This document shows positions 24,500 to 36,948 of a stretch of DNA of 64,000 nt, in pieces. Location of the stretch: the NCBI GenBank assembly GCA_025738555.1, contig JAOVFP010000013.1, positions 1,736,001-1,800,000 on the forward strand, in the 5' to 3' direction. Under the pieces are notes generated by a model. The model worked only from the letters and a program-made list of their open reading frames with translations. It was not told the origin of the DNA and made no database searches. A program made the translations under genes and the position numbers. This DNA comes from Cyathus striatus (taxonomy: Eukaryota; Basidiomycota; Agaricomycetes; Agaricales; Nidulariaceae). Position 1 is the stretch's first letter. Every line of letters starts with the position of its first letter.

Positions 24500-25137
24500 G
24501 CTCGCATGAAACCATTAGTAGCAGGGACTTTCACAGTTTTTACACCTTTGTAGTTCCTATGTTTAATAAATATTTACAAAACATATATGGTTGGATGCAG
24601 AACAAAAATATGAAGATTTTATCTCTAATAATGCTATGCCTCTGGTTTGAACCTGAGGGTTCTAGGGCTGTTTTATCAAATCCTGCACTGCCCTGGTTAT
24701 TGATATCGTGAGACGGGCTTTGTTGAGCCTAGGTAGTGATGCCATCCAGCCTATTGCCACCAAGCGCTAAGCCTCGAGCCAAAAGAGGCAGGCATGCCAG
24801 ATGCGGTTTAGGAACACGATATTCTATAGAAAAGTTGAATTGGATTCGTGAGCCGTTCATCCCGAAGTTCCCAATCCAAGGGAGACTTCATATCAGGTGT
24901 AAACGAAGGACGCAGGGCAGGCACATGTAATTGTGAATGTAGCCAAGCCCTCGTTGACGTACGTCCGTCAGGCCTCAGACTTCAGGCCCAGAATAGATGT
25001 TCAATCATCACATCAACAACTCCATCTCGAAAAAGCATCCCAGTTTCAATAATACGGAATAAATACAACCATCAGCCAATGTATAACGATAATTTACAAT
25101 AATATACCTGTCCGTCCGTCTCACCCTCCGCCCACTC
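24500..25137. other. boundary of the CpG-poor block, no gene seen
   Basis: CG dinucleotides return after about 24700. Short frames here have no recognisable domains. Confidence 0.4.
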
Positions 25138-26686
25138 TTAAGGATCATGCCCAACAGTCCGTACACCGTCTTCACACCGAGCAATCCCCTCAGTACCCAC
25201 CGCACCCTCAACAGCACCCCCAACCGCTCCAACACCCTTCCTCTCTTCCTCATCCTCCACCTTCTCCACCTCTTCCTCCCCCTCAACTTCTATTTCTTCC
25301 TCCTCCCCCTCATAATCCCGCAAAGAGTCAGACCACCTCCGACTCCTAAACGTGCTCGAATCCGACCACTCCAAACACACCTCCGTAAGCGCTAGACTGC
25401 TCGTCCCACACGACACCCTAGAATCCCTCAGCATCCTCTCCCAACCTGGTACTTCCCTCTCCCTCTCCCCCGCCGCCCCCCGCGACCGCGACCGGGCATG
25501 AGAGTACGACCGAGCGCGGGAAGCAAAGAAACATGAAGCACAATGTGCATGTTCGACTGTACATTCTCTCGTCTGTAACCCTGAGATCGATTCTGATTCT
25601 TCAAAGTCGACATTGTATCGCTTGTTGTACACCCACGTGACCAGGACTTGGATGTTACATACTATCACTGCTACACCCATCTACAATATATCGTATCAGC
25701 CCCCTTTTCTCATCGAGTTGTAACTAGGTAGAAAGAACGCACCTCGAGTTCGCCAACCATAGCTTTGACTAATGATCCCCATACGTATCCACCCACTGCA
25801 GGCGCAAAGGAGCATATGCAGAATACAATGGCGGAAAGGAGCGTGAGGACGCTTGCGGAGAAGAGGATGCGCACGAGGGTGCGTTGAGTTCGCGGGAGGT
25901 GGATCCGCCATAGGAGAGAGAGCGAGGTCAGGGTTAGGAGGAAGTCGGCTGTTATGTCGGCTGTGTGCGGTGTTAGTGAGGCTACGAAACGAGGAAGGGA
26001 AGAGGGCTGGAAAGAGGGAGGGAAGGGGGAAAGAGGCACATACCAATAATCGACCCAATAGTTAACGCCTCCCTCCCAAGCGGACAATGCAAAAACGTCA
26101 ATCGATCAAGATATGGCGCCTTCGTGTCGCACTTTATCGTGCATTCCCAGGTTAACAGCGCGATGAGGGTCAGCACGTATACTGTGCTTAGGGCTTTTGG
26201 TATATGGTGTGTTGGGAAAAGGCGTTGGAGGGAGAGGGAGAGTGAGAGCCGGGTGGACCTAGATGGATATGAGAAGGGTGGAGGGGAAGGGAAGTAAGGA
26301 GACGAACCAAATTGTGGTGAAAAATGGTATGGTGAGTAACCTGTATAATGTTGCTTTTTTCTTGGTATACACTGGCTCTACATACACCACCATCAGCCAC
26401 GAGCCTAAGAGAGAAGAAATGCAAGTGAACGCACCAGTGTTGACGAACAACAACCACATCACAGGGATAGCTATCACCAGCCCAAGCAATGCTACGAACC
26501 CAGCTGCATCGTCCCACCATAGTTTTGATTGCTTATATCGTCGTAGGAGGCGGAGAAGGGTGCTGAGTATTGCGATTATGTGAAGGAGAGTTATGGATAC
26601 TGCGGGGTAGGAGGGTTAGAGGGAGTATAGACAATAGGAGGAGTATACTTACTTTTCCATCCTAGGAGTACAGATTCTGGGATCAT
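25138..26686 (-). CDS. fungal seven-helix (rhodopsin-like) integral membrane protein
   Basis: Spliced gene: exon 1 (26653-26686) encodes MIPESVLLGWK with a GTAAGT donor. Exon 2 starts at 26599 and gives ITLLHIIAILSTLLRLRRR, WWDDAAGF, and a long span LVIAIPVMWLLFVN. Later exons contain STRLSLSLSLQRLFP, STVYVLTLIALLTW, ADITADFLLTLTSLSLLWRI, RILFSASVLTLLSAIVF and VIVCNIQVLVTWVY. The W-W-D-D after helix 1, R-x-S in the third helix and D-I-x-A-D before helix 5 match the fungal rhodopsin-domain-like membrane proteins. The C-terminal tail (about 25138-25640) is cytoplasmic-looking, serine- and arginine-rich, then a long glutamate run, stop at 25138. The exon boundary near 26370-26390 is uncertain. 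Ligand unknown; a sensory or transport role would be inference. Confidence 0.65.
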
Positions 26687-28920
26687 TTAAGGATCTAAAG
26701 GGTGAATGCGAAAAGGGCCTGCACGCTGACGATTGCACGTCAGTGAAAGGTTAAAGGAGCGACAAGTGACCTAGCAAAGTGTCAGCACCATCCCCACAAC
26801 GTATAAGAAGAACAAAAAATACGCACAGCACAGCGCGTCCCGGCATTCAAGGCAAGCTGCTACGCAACTCCCGCAGGGCACAAAGGCCTGATTCAATTCA
26901 ATCGCAGTCATCAGTAGACTCTTTTGGTCGGCAGCGGACCCATCTTACCTCTGAGCCCACAAGTTCAAAGTTGTGATCCACCGGAACTTTGAAGAGCTAT
27001 ATGTAGCTACTACTAAGTCCCCAACGGCTCCCAGTGCCCACCTAGCTAGATCTTAGACTTGTGGTGACAGCAAAGCGCAGTCTGCACAGCGTCTTGAGTG
27101 ACTCTTGACGGCGAACGGTCAAGAACTGAAAGCGATGGAGGGAAGATGAGAAATGCCGTCGTCCGACTCGTAGTCGGTTATGAGGATGAACATACAAAAG
27201 TAGAACAAGGGCTAGGGACGGAATCTTTTGTTGGTCAGGTTGTAATCATCGGACATCGCGATTGGCCCCACGCTTGATAGGAGATATTGAATATCGGCGG
27301 TAGGCTAGAAGATTCCCCTGCCATATGATACTTTCGAATTCGATGACCGACCGTCGCAAGCTGCTGGATCAAGTGGGCGTTCAAAAACCGAACACCCGAA
27401 TCAGCTCCTGTTCCAAGAGTCAAGACCGTGCGAATGTTGGATGATGTCCTGCTCGGCGCTCAATCCAAGCTCAACCTCTGGGCCCAACCAACTCCCAACT
27501 CCCTCAAATCCTGGTGCTTGTCTAACAGTTTTTCAATCACGGAGAGGTTTATATATCTAAAAGGCTCACCTGGCTAAACCTCAGAATGTTTTCTTGTGAT
27601 CTGCTTCCAATCTCGTTCGCTGCGGCCCGGGCAACAAATCTATCTATTGTCTATCTATAGAGTAGCTGTTGTGACATCTCGACGTACCCTTTCAGCTGTT
27701 CCATAAACGTCAAATCCAGTGTAACAATGGATTCTTAGATGCTCAATCTCCTGCCGCTACCACTGCGAGTAGCCTTAAATGTATCTTATTGGTTATCAAA
27801 AGCCTCAAAGTTTTGATACTGACATCTGGTACAAATCTTGTACTCTTATGGCGCAGCTTCAATATCCGTTACATCCAACCCCCCTCACCAATTCAACACC
27901 TCCCAGCATTAGGATCCACATCCCAAAAGCACCCCCTCGAATCCAACCTCCCTCCACGCGTATCCTGACGATCCCATGACACCCCTCAATAACCGCCGTA
28001 AGAATACTAATACAATCCGCGGTAGGAATGTTCCTCGGACATCCTGCGAGGTTCCAGCGGTGGTCTCCCGTATTGTAACACGCTGCGCTGGAGGTGGACC
28101 GTTCGCGGCAGTACGTGCCTATGACAGTACGGCCTTCAGATAAGGGCTCCCAGAAGCTGGAGGTGTAGCATATATTTCGAGGGGTGCGAAGGGTGCGAGG
28201 GTGGCCGCGTTTATGCTAGTGGCGATGAACGCGATGAAAGCTGACCTGATGTTGAACAGGGAATTTGTTAGTTATCACCTTTCTGACAAACGGTGAGTGC
28301 CTACTTTTATAAAAGCCATAGTGGAATTGCAGTTTAATATTCACTTCGAAGTCGCGAACTGAAGCGATAGAATGAATCCATCCAATACGAGGTTTTATAC
28401 CTCCCCCTCCTTGAGATACATAATATTCTCTACACACTTAGAAAGCGTCTTTAACAGCGTCCATCATTCGTACCTCATTCTTCGCAAGTGACCATATGTA
28501 GACCTCAACCCCGTAGTGGAGTGTTTCGAAGAAGTCTAACTCTACATGTTGTCACGGGAAGCCGCCAAGCAAGTAGACTTCCATGCTAACGATATCATAT
28601 GGCACGTGGTTCTATAACTAACAGCTGAATGGGTGTCGCATCTCCCGCATGGCACGACATCCAACGACAGATGGAACATCTCGAAGTCAGTGTTCCATTT
28701 CATATAACATTCGGTATATCTTTTCTCGGGTATGGTGGGGGATTCAAATTCAAATGACTCGAATGCAACGCATGGTGTACACCACACCCCGGACACGATG
28801 TCGGGGAAAGAATATCAAACTTACAAGCAACAGCACCCCAAGTGGACATATGTAGGTTGTAAAATGATGCGATAGTAATTACTGTCACTGACGACTACCT
28901 TAGAATTCTTAACGAATTCC
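26687..28920. other. 2.2-kb intergenic stretch, no gene supported
   Basis: Several short frames on both strands, none with a recognisable domain or convincing splice partners. CG content is normal up to about 28910. Confidence 0.4.
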
Positions 28921-29990
28921 AAGGTTATATATCACTGATTCATGTATGGTTAGACATCTGTTGACAACTGTCAAATGTATTTACATCTTTTGCCATTATT
29001 TTGGCCTGACATGCCAAATGTATGTTGCTGTATACTGAGAAAATCACAAGACTAACAGAAACAAGTATCAATGCTGTCTTGCTCTTCACTAAGCTGTATC
29101 AAGCTCCTATGCAGATATTAGTTTACATTTCAGGTTATGTCTTCAAACATAGGACTAATGATGCACATTATTGTGATGCTACAAAGTACATTATCTAAAC
29201 CTGACAGTTCAGGCAGCTGATTGTGAATGCACATGTCATAGTATATGCCTTACATAGGAAAGATTATAAAGTTGGGATTTTGCTGGTCATCCTGCTGGTT
29301 GTCACATTTGGATTTTGCATCCATTCTTGCCAGATGAGCTATCATTGAGCCCATTATTACGATGCTATATGCAACCTGAAATATATCTCTTTGACCATGC
29401 TTTCATTTGGGAAAGTTTCTGTACTCATTCTACTTACATGTCTATTGCCTAATACTGATACATACAGGATAATTGTGATCGTCTCTTTATGATATGTGTT
29501 GTAATTATTTTTTAAACAAGCTAGGAAATAAATTTGAATGCAGAATGTCGACAGCTTTCTCCCTGAGGTAGACCTAGAATATACCTCACATGAGTAATGT
29601 AATTTCTTATCATTTGATATTGTGCTATCAATGATACACTACATTTCCGAAAAGAATCAGACATAATTTATCAGCAACTGAGTGAATGTAAAAAATACAT
29701 GAGTAACTACTTGACCAACTCAATGTTCCCACATCCCCAGCATAGCCATTTCATTGCATTTTTTTGTGCATGCTGAATATTATGAGTGACTCTTCAAGGG
29801 GATCATGAAAAGATGTAAGAAAGTAAACCACTTCCTTTATTGATATAGAATAGGCCCAGAAGGCAGGCTGAGCAAAAGAGAATAGACTCTCATGTTAATA
29901 TTGTATGAGTTCTATAGTATGCTTTTCTAACTCTCTCATCTGGCATACACATTATTCTATACTGCTAGTGTCTAGTTACATATATAACAA
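28921..29990. other. small CpG-poor island around family copy L
   Basis: Only about five CG dinucleotides in roughly 1.07 kb, with ordinary density on either side. The decayed gene copy L lies inside. The pattern matches the large block at 12600-24500. Confidence 0.7.
28960..29490 (+). pseudogene. family copy L, decayed
   Basis: Remains of exons 3-5 of the family gene: VKCIYIFCHYFGLTCQM (about 28970-29020), NAVLLFTKLYQAP (about 29070-29115), and VYALHRKDYKVGILLVILL (from 29246) to a GGGAAAG end. Exon 4 is scrambled, exon 5 has an in-frame stop after SYH, and exons 1, 2 and 6-9 are missing. Nearly every CG found in the homologous exons is TG or CA here. Confidence 0.8.
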
Positions 29991-30033
29991 CGAGAAGTCT
30001 CCTATATAAATATTGTGTCTTTCCTGGCACTTT

Positions 30034-31551
30034 TTAATAAATATAATATTTGTCCCTTTCCTTCGACATTTCCTCCCGAATATGTAATACAATGCGTCCT
30101 GCAAATATCGAATGTGCAATTCGTTCCGTACTGCATAAAAGAATTAGTCACTGGGAAAATAATGAGGGAGGTTTTCATACTTAAATAGTAAATTTGCATA
30201 GAAAGACTAGATAAATATGTAGTACATGTATAAAGACTAGGAATGTAAGCTCACTTTAGTTGCCAACAAGGAAATATTTACTATTGATATTCCTAAACCG
30301 AGGTTAAAGTGTTAGGAGTTGAGATAATAAATGATGAAAATTGTAATGCCTAGCAAGAAGATGTAATACATTATGCCTTTTCTAGCCTTCAGTATTTTAT
30401 TTAAGTGCAAGATAGATGTCAATCTTACCATCTCTGTAGATAACTTTCTGAATGGGGGACCAGTGCAACTTGCTATTGTCTATGATTTTAAAAAATCAGT
30501 CAGAAAAGGAAATGCATAAATAACTTGAGTTCTCCCTGACATTTGGCATGCAAAATTGTCAGTCCCAAAATAGCTAAAGGAATTCATGAATACATATAAC
30601 CACCCACACAACCATAACTCACCAGCCTCAAAAACCAAGATCAATATCAGAGCTACAATAAATGAAGAAGTATCTCCTGCGATTTGTCCACACGTTGGGT
30701 ATCCTATAGTCATGTAAATTTTCAAGTAATTAATAAAAAGGGGTAGTAAACTTACTTGGAAGTGTAACAAGATACCGTCCTAGAATGACAAACGAAATAA
30801 CCCAGCAGATGACGAAGATTGCAGGAAGAAAATAAGTGAGGTGTTTATGTTTACCCCAAAGGGCCCATGTTCTCAATGCTAGTACAACTAAGGGAGGAAT
30901 TAGCTGAAGATTAAGGATAAAAGAAGAAGAAAGCGTGCTTTCGGCCAATGCAATTCCTATAAGACAAAGCCCTGTAGTAAGTTTTGAGCACACTGGTGAA
31001 AATAAATCTGCAGGTAGAACAGAACGCACACCCATTTGTAGCAAATATTACCGGACAGCTGGGGGAATCTGCAGTTGGCGAGAATGGGACAGATGTTATA
31101 ACTTCATCGTCTGTAGAGAAGGTACGATTACATTCGAAAGAACAAAATGCTGAATGACAAACACATACACTTGTACATCAAAACGATGTTAACGATAGGT
31201 AAATACCTTGTTATGAGGTATAGAACGTCCAGTAGGCCTAGTCTCCACTTCCAGATATAGGATATTTCCATCTCGAGCGTCAGGAAGTAGTCGAATACCT
31301 AGCGGTAACAAAGTGAGATGATATCAAACACAATTCTAGTTGTTACATGCCAGTAACGTTGCGCCGGCCACTTTAATCCAATGATGATTTAGTAAATCAT
31401 ATCTACAGGCATGCAGTTGTATACATACCATCCCCGCTCTACAAATTGTTGTTGAGTCACTTTGATAATATGGATAGAGACAATACGTACGTACCACAAT
31501 ATATCGCGTCGCCCACATACCAGCCACTACCTTCGAGTTTAATTCGGACAT
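30034..31551 (-). CDS. DUF6533-domain membrane protein (conventional type)
   Basis: Different from the repeated family. ATG at 31551: MSELNSKVVAGMWATRYIV. The next exons give VAGATLL, then VFDYFLTLEMEISYIWKW and DVLYLITRYLPIV (about 31185-31285), a textbook DUF6533 block. Then follow LSGNICYKWVCVLFYL, LVVLALRTWALWGKH, LPAIFVICWVISFVILGRY, TSSFIVALILILVFEA, a KVIYRDG exon, IMYYIFLLGITIF, and a last exon TERIAHSIFAGRIVLHIREE ending at 30034. The R-T-W-A-L-W, Y-R-D-G and R-I-V-L-H-I-R-E motifs occur at the usual places of the family. The intron before VFDYF seems to need a GC donor (gcatgt). The gene looks intact; function unknown. Confidence 0.7.
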
Positions 31552-32430
31552 CGAGTCGGAGAACGAGCCAGTGGGTGTATTGTCCGCAAGGTCACTTTAA
31601 GTACGACGCCAAGGTACAGATATGTATTTCGGGCTCAGCAGTGCTGGAGGTATCAGTTGCACGGCCGCGACGGACTGATGGAGTCCCCATGATTGCGAAC
31701 AATTGATATTGGGTAATTCTCGGACCAAACATTAGACATCCGAATAAACCAACGAACTGGGGAAAGTCAAATCCAAGTCAGAGTCCTTGAAAGTTCTTTG
31801 TAAGCAGTATGATAATATATTCTGTTTGATCTGGGATTTTAAAGTCTTCCAAGAACAAGTGTTCAAAGAGCAATAATCTACTATTGGGTGAGTAGCGGGC
31901 ACCGTAACGGTTTTAGCTCATTTATCAACTGCGGAAGTTTGAGACCGAGGAGATAATCATATTTCATTGGTACAAATCTCGAGCTAATAGAAGCTATGTA
32001 TAGGCTCTGATACCTGTCTGAGAGAATCTGAGACACAAGAATTTACTTCGTTAGTGGCTATTTGTGATACCAAGGTCCCGGTAAACTTCCACAGATCAGA
32101 GTAATACATAATGCATAACCCTACTTAACATAAATAAGATACAAAATGTCTTCCGGGTTATCAGTGCATATCCGTAAAATGCAAATCCCACATACGAGAA
32201 TCAGTGATGGCCCAGGACGACAATAACAAGATTTCCGAGATGGAAATAATATTGGTCGCCTCCGCAGGCTCGCACTCAGGAACTCGCTATTTCATCGACA
32301 TTGACTGGTGTTGGACAAGTTGGACACCGTTGGAACATGGTCAGATACAGAGTATTTCGGACTAATCCAGCCCAATCTCCCTCGAGAGTGATAGGATGGT
32401 GTTACTGACTTAAACAACTTGCAGTTAAAA
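31552..32430. other. intergenic stretch, nothing recognised
   Basis: Region between the conventional DUF6533 gene and family copy C. No coding frame with recognisable features. Confidence 0.4.
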
Positions 32431-33728
32431 TTACTGAGAAATAGTCATATCAATGTAACTAGTTAATTCTACATCAATTCCCAATGACCTCAACTGAGCT
32501 ATGGAGGGGTCCGTAGCCAATTCGAAGAAACTCTTAATTAATCTGCATGTCTAGTAAAATATTTAGTGACTCAGTAAGATTGAAGATTGAATAGAAACAC
32601 ACTATGATTGGAAACATTGTTAGCTTCCAGCTGAACATTTATAAGCTGAGAAATATTATATAGAAGTATGAACATGAGAAACGCACACAAAACCAATGCT
32701 TGTTAATGCCGCACGTACAGCTTGAACGGAAGGCAAGATCAAAGATATCGAAATTGCTGAAATGTGCAACTATAAGCTTCCGTGGGATGTATGGAATGTA
32801 AAGTTCAGGTTCAACGTACCAAACTTGAAAGCAAAAATTCCTCCCCCGTCTCGGACAACTTTTCGAACTATATTTCTGGATTGGATTGCAGTATTCCTAT
32901 TGGCAACTCGGAGAACTAATGTTAACACTGTTAATTCTTCAGCTATCGCAAATATCCTATATGCATAAGTATCACGGAAAGGGGAAAGTAACAGATTGGA
33001 TAAAGGAAGCTTTCCCAAAATAAAGCATGTTCAAAGGTACAAAATCAACGTTGCATATATTATCATATATGTTACGACGAAAACATAACAACAACGAGTG
33101 AATGCATAGTCCGAGGACTGTAGTCAGTAGTATGACCAGAAAAAATCCAATTCTACGGTCCTTTTTATACAAAGCATATACTGCAGTATGGTATTTAATG
33201 TGCAGATCAACAGGTGGTACAAAAATGGCGCACCTCGTAGCATCACAACGATATGCAAGGCTGATGCCAGTATGGTACAGGATGAAAATAGAAATGTAAA
33301 CCAATATTGGCATAGTGAGGGTCTAATGGATTCCCGCTGCAATTTGGAGAACACCAAGAGTGTGTTGGCTCTTGTGGTTTCATTAGTCGTTATCCGTATT
33401 ACAACAATACTTACTCATACATACGTTTGGCAAATGAGACTAAAATAACGACAAAAGATGTACAAGAACTTGGCAATTGTCAGAGGATGTCTTTACTCGA
33501 CTAGATCAATGAAGGAATATTTGGGGTACGGTGACTAGCACTTACTTCCAGATGTACTTATATTCGAACTGAATATTACTGACATGATCATATACAAGAA
33601 CGACCAAGCAGCTACTAGAATACTCAGTTTTATTAATATTTATTGTATACCATGAATGAGAATGCGAATGGCTTACAAGAAGAACAATTTCGATAGAAAA
33701 CGCTCGGTCGTGCATATAATGTTACCAT
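32431..33728 (-). pseudogene. DUF6533-like family copy C, frameshift in exon 2
   Basis: ATG at 33728 (MVTLYARPSVFYRNCSS) with a GTAAGC donor. Exon 2 (about 33560-33620) reads YDHVSNIQFEYKYIW, but one T is missing in the 'gctgcttggtc' stretch relative to the other copies, so the exon is out of frame with exon 1 and I found no alternative acceptor. Later exons are open: YWFTFLFSSCTILASALHIV, VYALYKKDRRIGFFLVILL, VVRDGGGIFAFKF, and TCRLIKSFFELA with tail DVELTSYIDM and TAA at 32431. It is a pseudogene, or it starts downstream of exon 2. Confidence 0.65.
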
Positions 33729-33789
33729 TTGAACCAGGATGTGAATAAACTGATATCTCCGGAGTAAGAGAATGCCTTCATTTAAGCGT

Positions 33790-33833
33790 TCTGAACTGAA
33801 TTGTCCCCCTTTTCAGATCGTTCAGGGAAATCA
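33790..33833 (-). promoter_or_regulatory. shared upstream block of copy C
   Basis: Minus-strand reading TGATTTCCCTGAACGATCTG, then a run of G and ATTC. Core about 92-105 bases before the ATG; the second half is diverged. Confidence 0.5.
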
Positions 33834-34490
33834 ATTATCCAGTCAATCAATAGTCAAAACTTATTCAATATGGTTTTGTCACTCGGGTTTGACAGACGCC
33901 TGTGAAACAACTTAAGAATAGTCAAACCTTGTGCCTTTTCATTTCGAGTCTGTCCGCGAAGTAATGCTACGGTCAGTTCGGGCAGAACGGTTTTGTGCCC
34001 CCTGAGGCCCTAGAAAGGACTCAGGAAGTACTTACTATTTATGTCGCCATGGAGACCGTGTCAGAAACTGGTTGGTGCCGACGCCCGATTTCAATACAAT
34101 CCGACCTAGTAAAATGGCATGATGCGCCAATGATGTGCACCACTGAGAAAGTACTTAATAGATCTAGATTGGGTCTAGATAAGACTTAAAGCTTAAGTAG
34201 TCGTGAGCTGAAAAAAGGACGTTGAATCCAAATGGCAAACTCATTCGCTGGGCTTACAAATAATGATGAAATTCATATCCAAATTTTCGAAGCATGTTTC
34301 AAAACATTGAATTAGTCCCAGTAGCGGGGTATATCATGCGGCTGAAAGGAGTAGATGGCTGATTACTGTGAAATGTCATCGCTGTTATACCAAAATATGC
34401 AAACGCATTCAAGAACTCTGTAAAACAATGTCTGTGTATTAGTCGACATATATCATTTTAGATGGTAAATTGCACTACCTACGTAGTATT

Positions 34491-35788
34491 TTACTGAGAC
34501 TGGTACTCCATGTCGATAAAGCTGGTCAATTCTACATCACTGATGGGTTCTCTTGAGTGATTCACATAAGTCTCTGTATCTACTTCAAGGAAACCCTTAA
34601 TCAGCCTGCATGACTATGAAAGCGTGTTAGATGAGTGAGACAGTTGGTAGTGTACAATTATATATTCTCACCACAATGGGTTGAATGGTCAAATCCCAGC
34701 TGTGGGTTATCATAAAACTGTAAGGAGGATTGAAATATAAACAGAAATAGAAATTCAAACATACACTAAGGAAAAGGTTGCAAATGTTGCCCGAATACCT
34801 TTGGCAGACGGTAGGACCAATGGGATTGCAGCAGCTTTGCAATGAGCAGCTATAAGTTTCGGTTACAGTTTTATAATTAGGTTAACGTACCAACTGCGAG
34901 AGCAAAAAACCCTCCTCCGTCTCGAATAACTCTACCAACAATATGTATATATTGAGTTGCGATATTCACTTTGGCGAGGGTTAGTGTCAGAATGATCAAC
35001 TCTTCAGCAATAACCCATATCCTATAAGCAGTATTAAATCAGGTAGCTTAAAACCAAAGGGAGTGAACGAGGAAACTTTCCCAAACCTAAACAAGCTAGA
35101 AGGGATATCTTTAAGGCTGCATATATCATCATAATATGTATGAGGATAGCATAACCACCAAGCATACACGCATGCACAATCCCCTCCGACTAGTAATATG
35201 GCTAGCAACATTCCGACTTTAAAGTCTTTCAGATACAAAGCATAGACTATATTATTTAAATTCAATTGCTGGGGCATAAGATACAGTGATTCCATACCTC
35301 TCAACATTACAATTGCATGCAAAAAAGTTGACAGGACGAGAATTGATGAAATTAAAAATGTAAACCAGTAGCGGCATAGCAATGGGTTAACAGGTGCATC
35401 GTATAGCTTGGTGAACATTAAGATGATGTTCACGCTTATTTCTATCACTTAGACATTCATAAACAGGGATAATCTTTTAAAGCGTACGTTTGTATGATGA
35501 GGCTCAGATAGCGGCTGCAGACGTACAAAAGTTTGACAGTTGTCAACGGCCGCCTTAGCTTATCTGCATTAACAGCTTGGCACGACTTAGAAAACACACC
35601 TTGCACGTACCTCCAGATATATTCACATTCGAACTGAAAAGTACTGGCGTGGTCTAATACTTGAACCGTTAATGCAGCCACTGGGATACAACTGTCATTA
35701 GCTTTTACTTAATCATTTAACCACAACGACACTTACAGCAAGAACTATTGCGAAGAAATACAGTAGGCTGGATATTCAGGGTGTCCAT
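34491..35788 (-). CDS. DUF6533-like seven-helix membrane protein, family copy D
   Basis: ATG at 35788 (MDTLNIQPTVFLRNSSC), GTAAGT donor. Exon 2: LDHASTFQFECEYIW (about 35635-35695), a variant with L-D-H for Y-D-H. Exon 3: VKLLYVCSRYLSLII. Exon 4: INPLL-type start followed by RYWFTFLISSILVLSTFLHA. Exon 5: VYALYLKDFKVGMLLAILL. Exon 6: IWVIAEELIILTLTLAKVN then VIRDGGGFFALAV. Tail: SCRLIKGFLEVD and DVELTSFIDMEYQSQ, with TAA at 34491. The first residue of the tail motif is S rather than T. All exons are open. It is the closest relative of copy F. Function unknown. Confidence 0.75.
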
Positions 35789-35871
35789 CTTTATGTGGGT
35801 CAGAATTCGGTCTTCACGACCAAAGGAACTTCAGAGTACGTCCATTTATGTAAATGGTGAAACTGAATAGA

Positions 35872-35917
35872 TCAAGAATAGATATCCTCATTGGGATATG
35901 TATGTTCAGGGACATCG
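35872..35917 (-). promoter_or_regulatory. shared upstream block of copy D
   Basis: Minus-strand reading CGATGTCCCTGAACATACAT, then CCCAATGAGGATATCTATTC. About 85-130 bases before the ATG. A TATA-like 'ttacataaatgg' lies between block and gene. Confidence 0.55.
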
Positions 35918-36948
35918 ATGCGGGTCGGAGTGACTGACGGCCTCGCTAACGTAAAAGCGTACCAGCAAGTAATAAGTACGTGCCTTACTACAGATTTTAA
36001 CGCTTCTGCACGACCTCCACTAGCCTCCACTTTGTGAGGTAAGTAAAGCTCTTGTAGACGTTCTGTTAATTTAATTCTTACATGAAGCAGTCGGTTGGGG
36101 GTGCACTAATCCCATCAACATCAGCCAGCCACCACTAATTCTAAAATTGCCAATAATCAGAAGCGATACCAGGAGAAATCAATACAATCGCTTCATCGAG
36201 ACTAGTACGTCTCAGATAGAATCTCTTGGTAAGTACATAAGATCTGAGACATCTTGGAATTTCCCAGCTTCCGAGCATCACGTTACAGTACACATACCAC
36301 GTACATATAGATTAAACATTGTATAAAGTATATATAGTACTGTACCTTTATATATGTTATCCAAATGGTATCTCCAATTAAACATTAAACATTAAACCAA
36401 ACTAGCTATACTATTGTTCACCAGTTGATGAGACAACCACTCAATGAGAATCACCATATTTCCCCAATTTCCTGTTGTCTTTTTTACCTCAAACTTTGCA
36501 TACAGTCTAATTTAAGCTCTAGAATGTATAATATATCTTTTATTTTACGGAAATTCATGAACTTTTGAACTTCCAAATTATGGGGAATGTTACGCTTGCC
36601 GTAGGACGGAACGAGCGGAATATGAAGAATTTGATGGATCTCATTGACATCTGTGCCGGTGTTCGCTTCAGCACTGCTAGTCAGTCATTGAATTCTTTGA
36701 TGAGACTAGTGTGACACTGGTGTGACATTCTCATTGAATGGTATTCTCATCACTGACAGGTGAACGATAGTATTTGTTCACCTCTAGTAACTTTACATTT
36801 CCGGTCTAAGACTCTAAATACCTCACTACTGTAGCGGACAGTCAGAGTTCACTTCCAAACTCCATCACCCGGCCTTCCGATAAGTGGTTGAAGAATAGGG
36901 GTCTAAATGATAACACAGGGCTGCGTGGTACTACATGAATGTAGCATA
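35918..36948. other. AT-rich spacer between copies D and E
   Basis: No gene. Contains AT-rich runs near 36300-36380 and 36470-36560, and the spacer pieces shared with 40100-40340. Confidence 0.5.

Larger units (their letters stand above)
12600..24500. other. CpG-depleted transposon graveyard
   Basis: CG dinucleotides almost vanish. I see none between about 13685 and 15254, and only scattered ones elsewhere, whereas flanking sequence has several per line. TG and CA are abundant. This fits long-term cytosine methylation and deamination of silenced repeats. Recognisable contents are a DUF6589 relic, LTRs, a copia-type gag, a TIR element, an inverted repeat and tandem repeats. The part from 12600 to 15900 holds no identifiable element; its open frames are short and low in complexity. 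Confidence 0.8.

Noticed and set aside
26404..26434. 30-base intron in the seven-helix membrane gene
   Set aside because: Too short, and the frame reads through as a membrane span.
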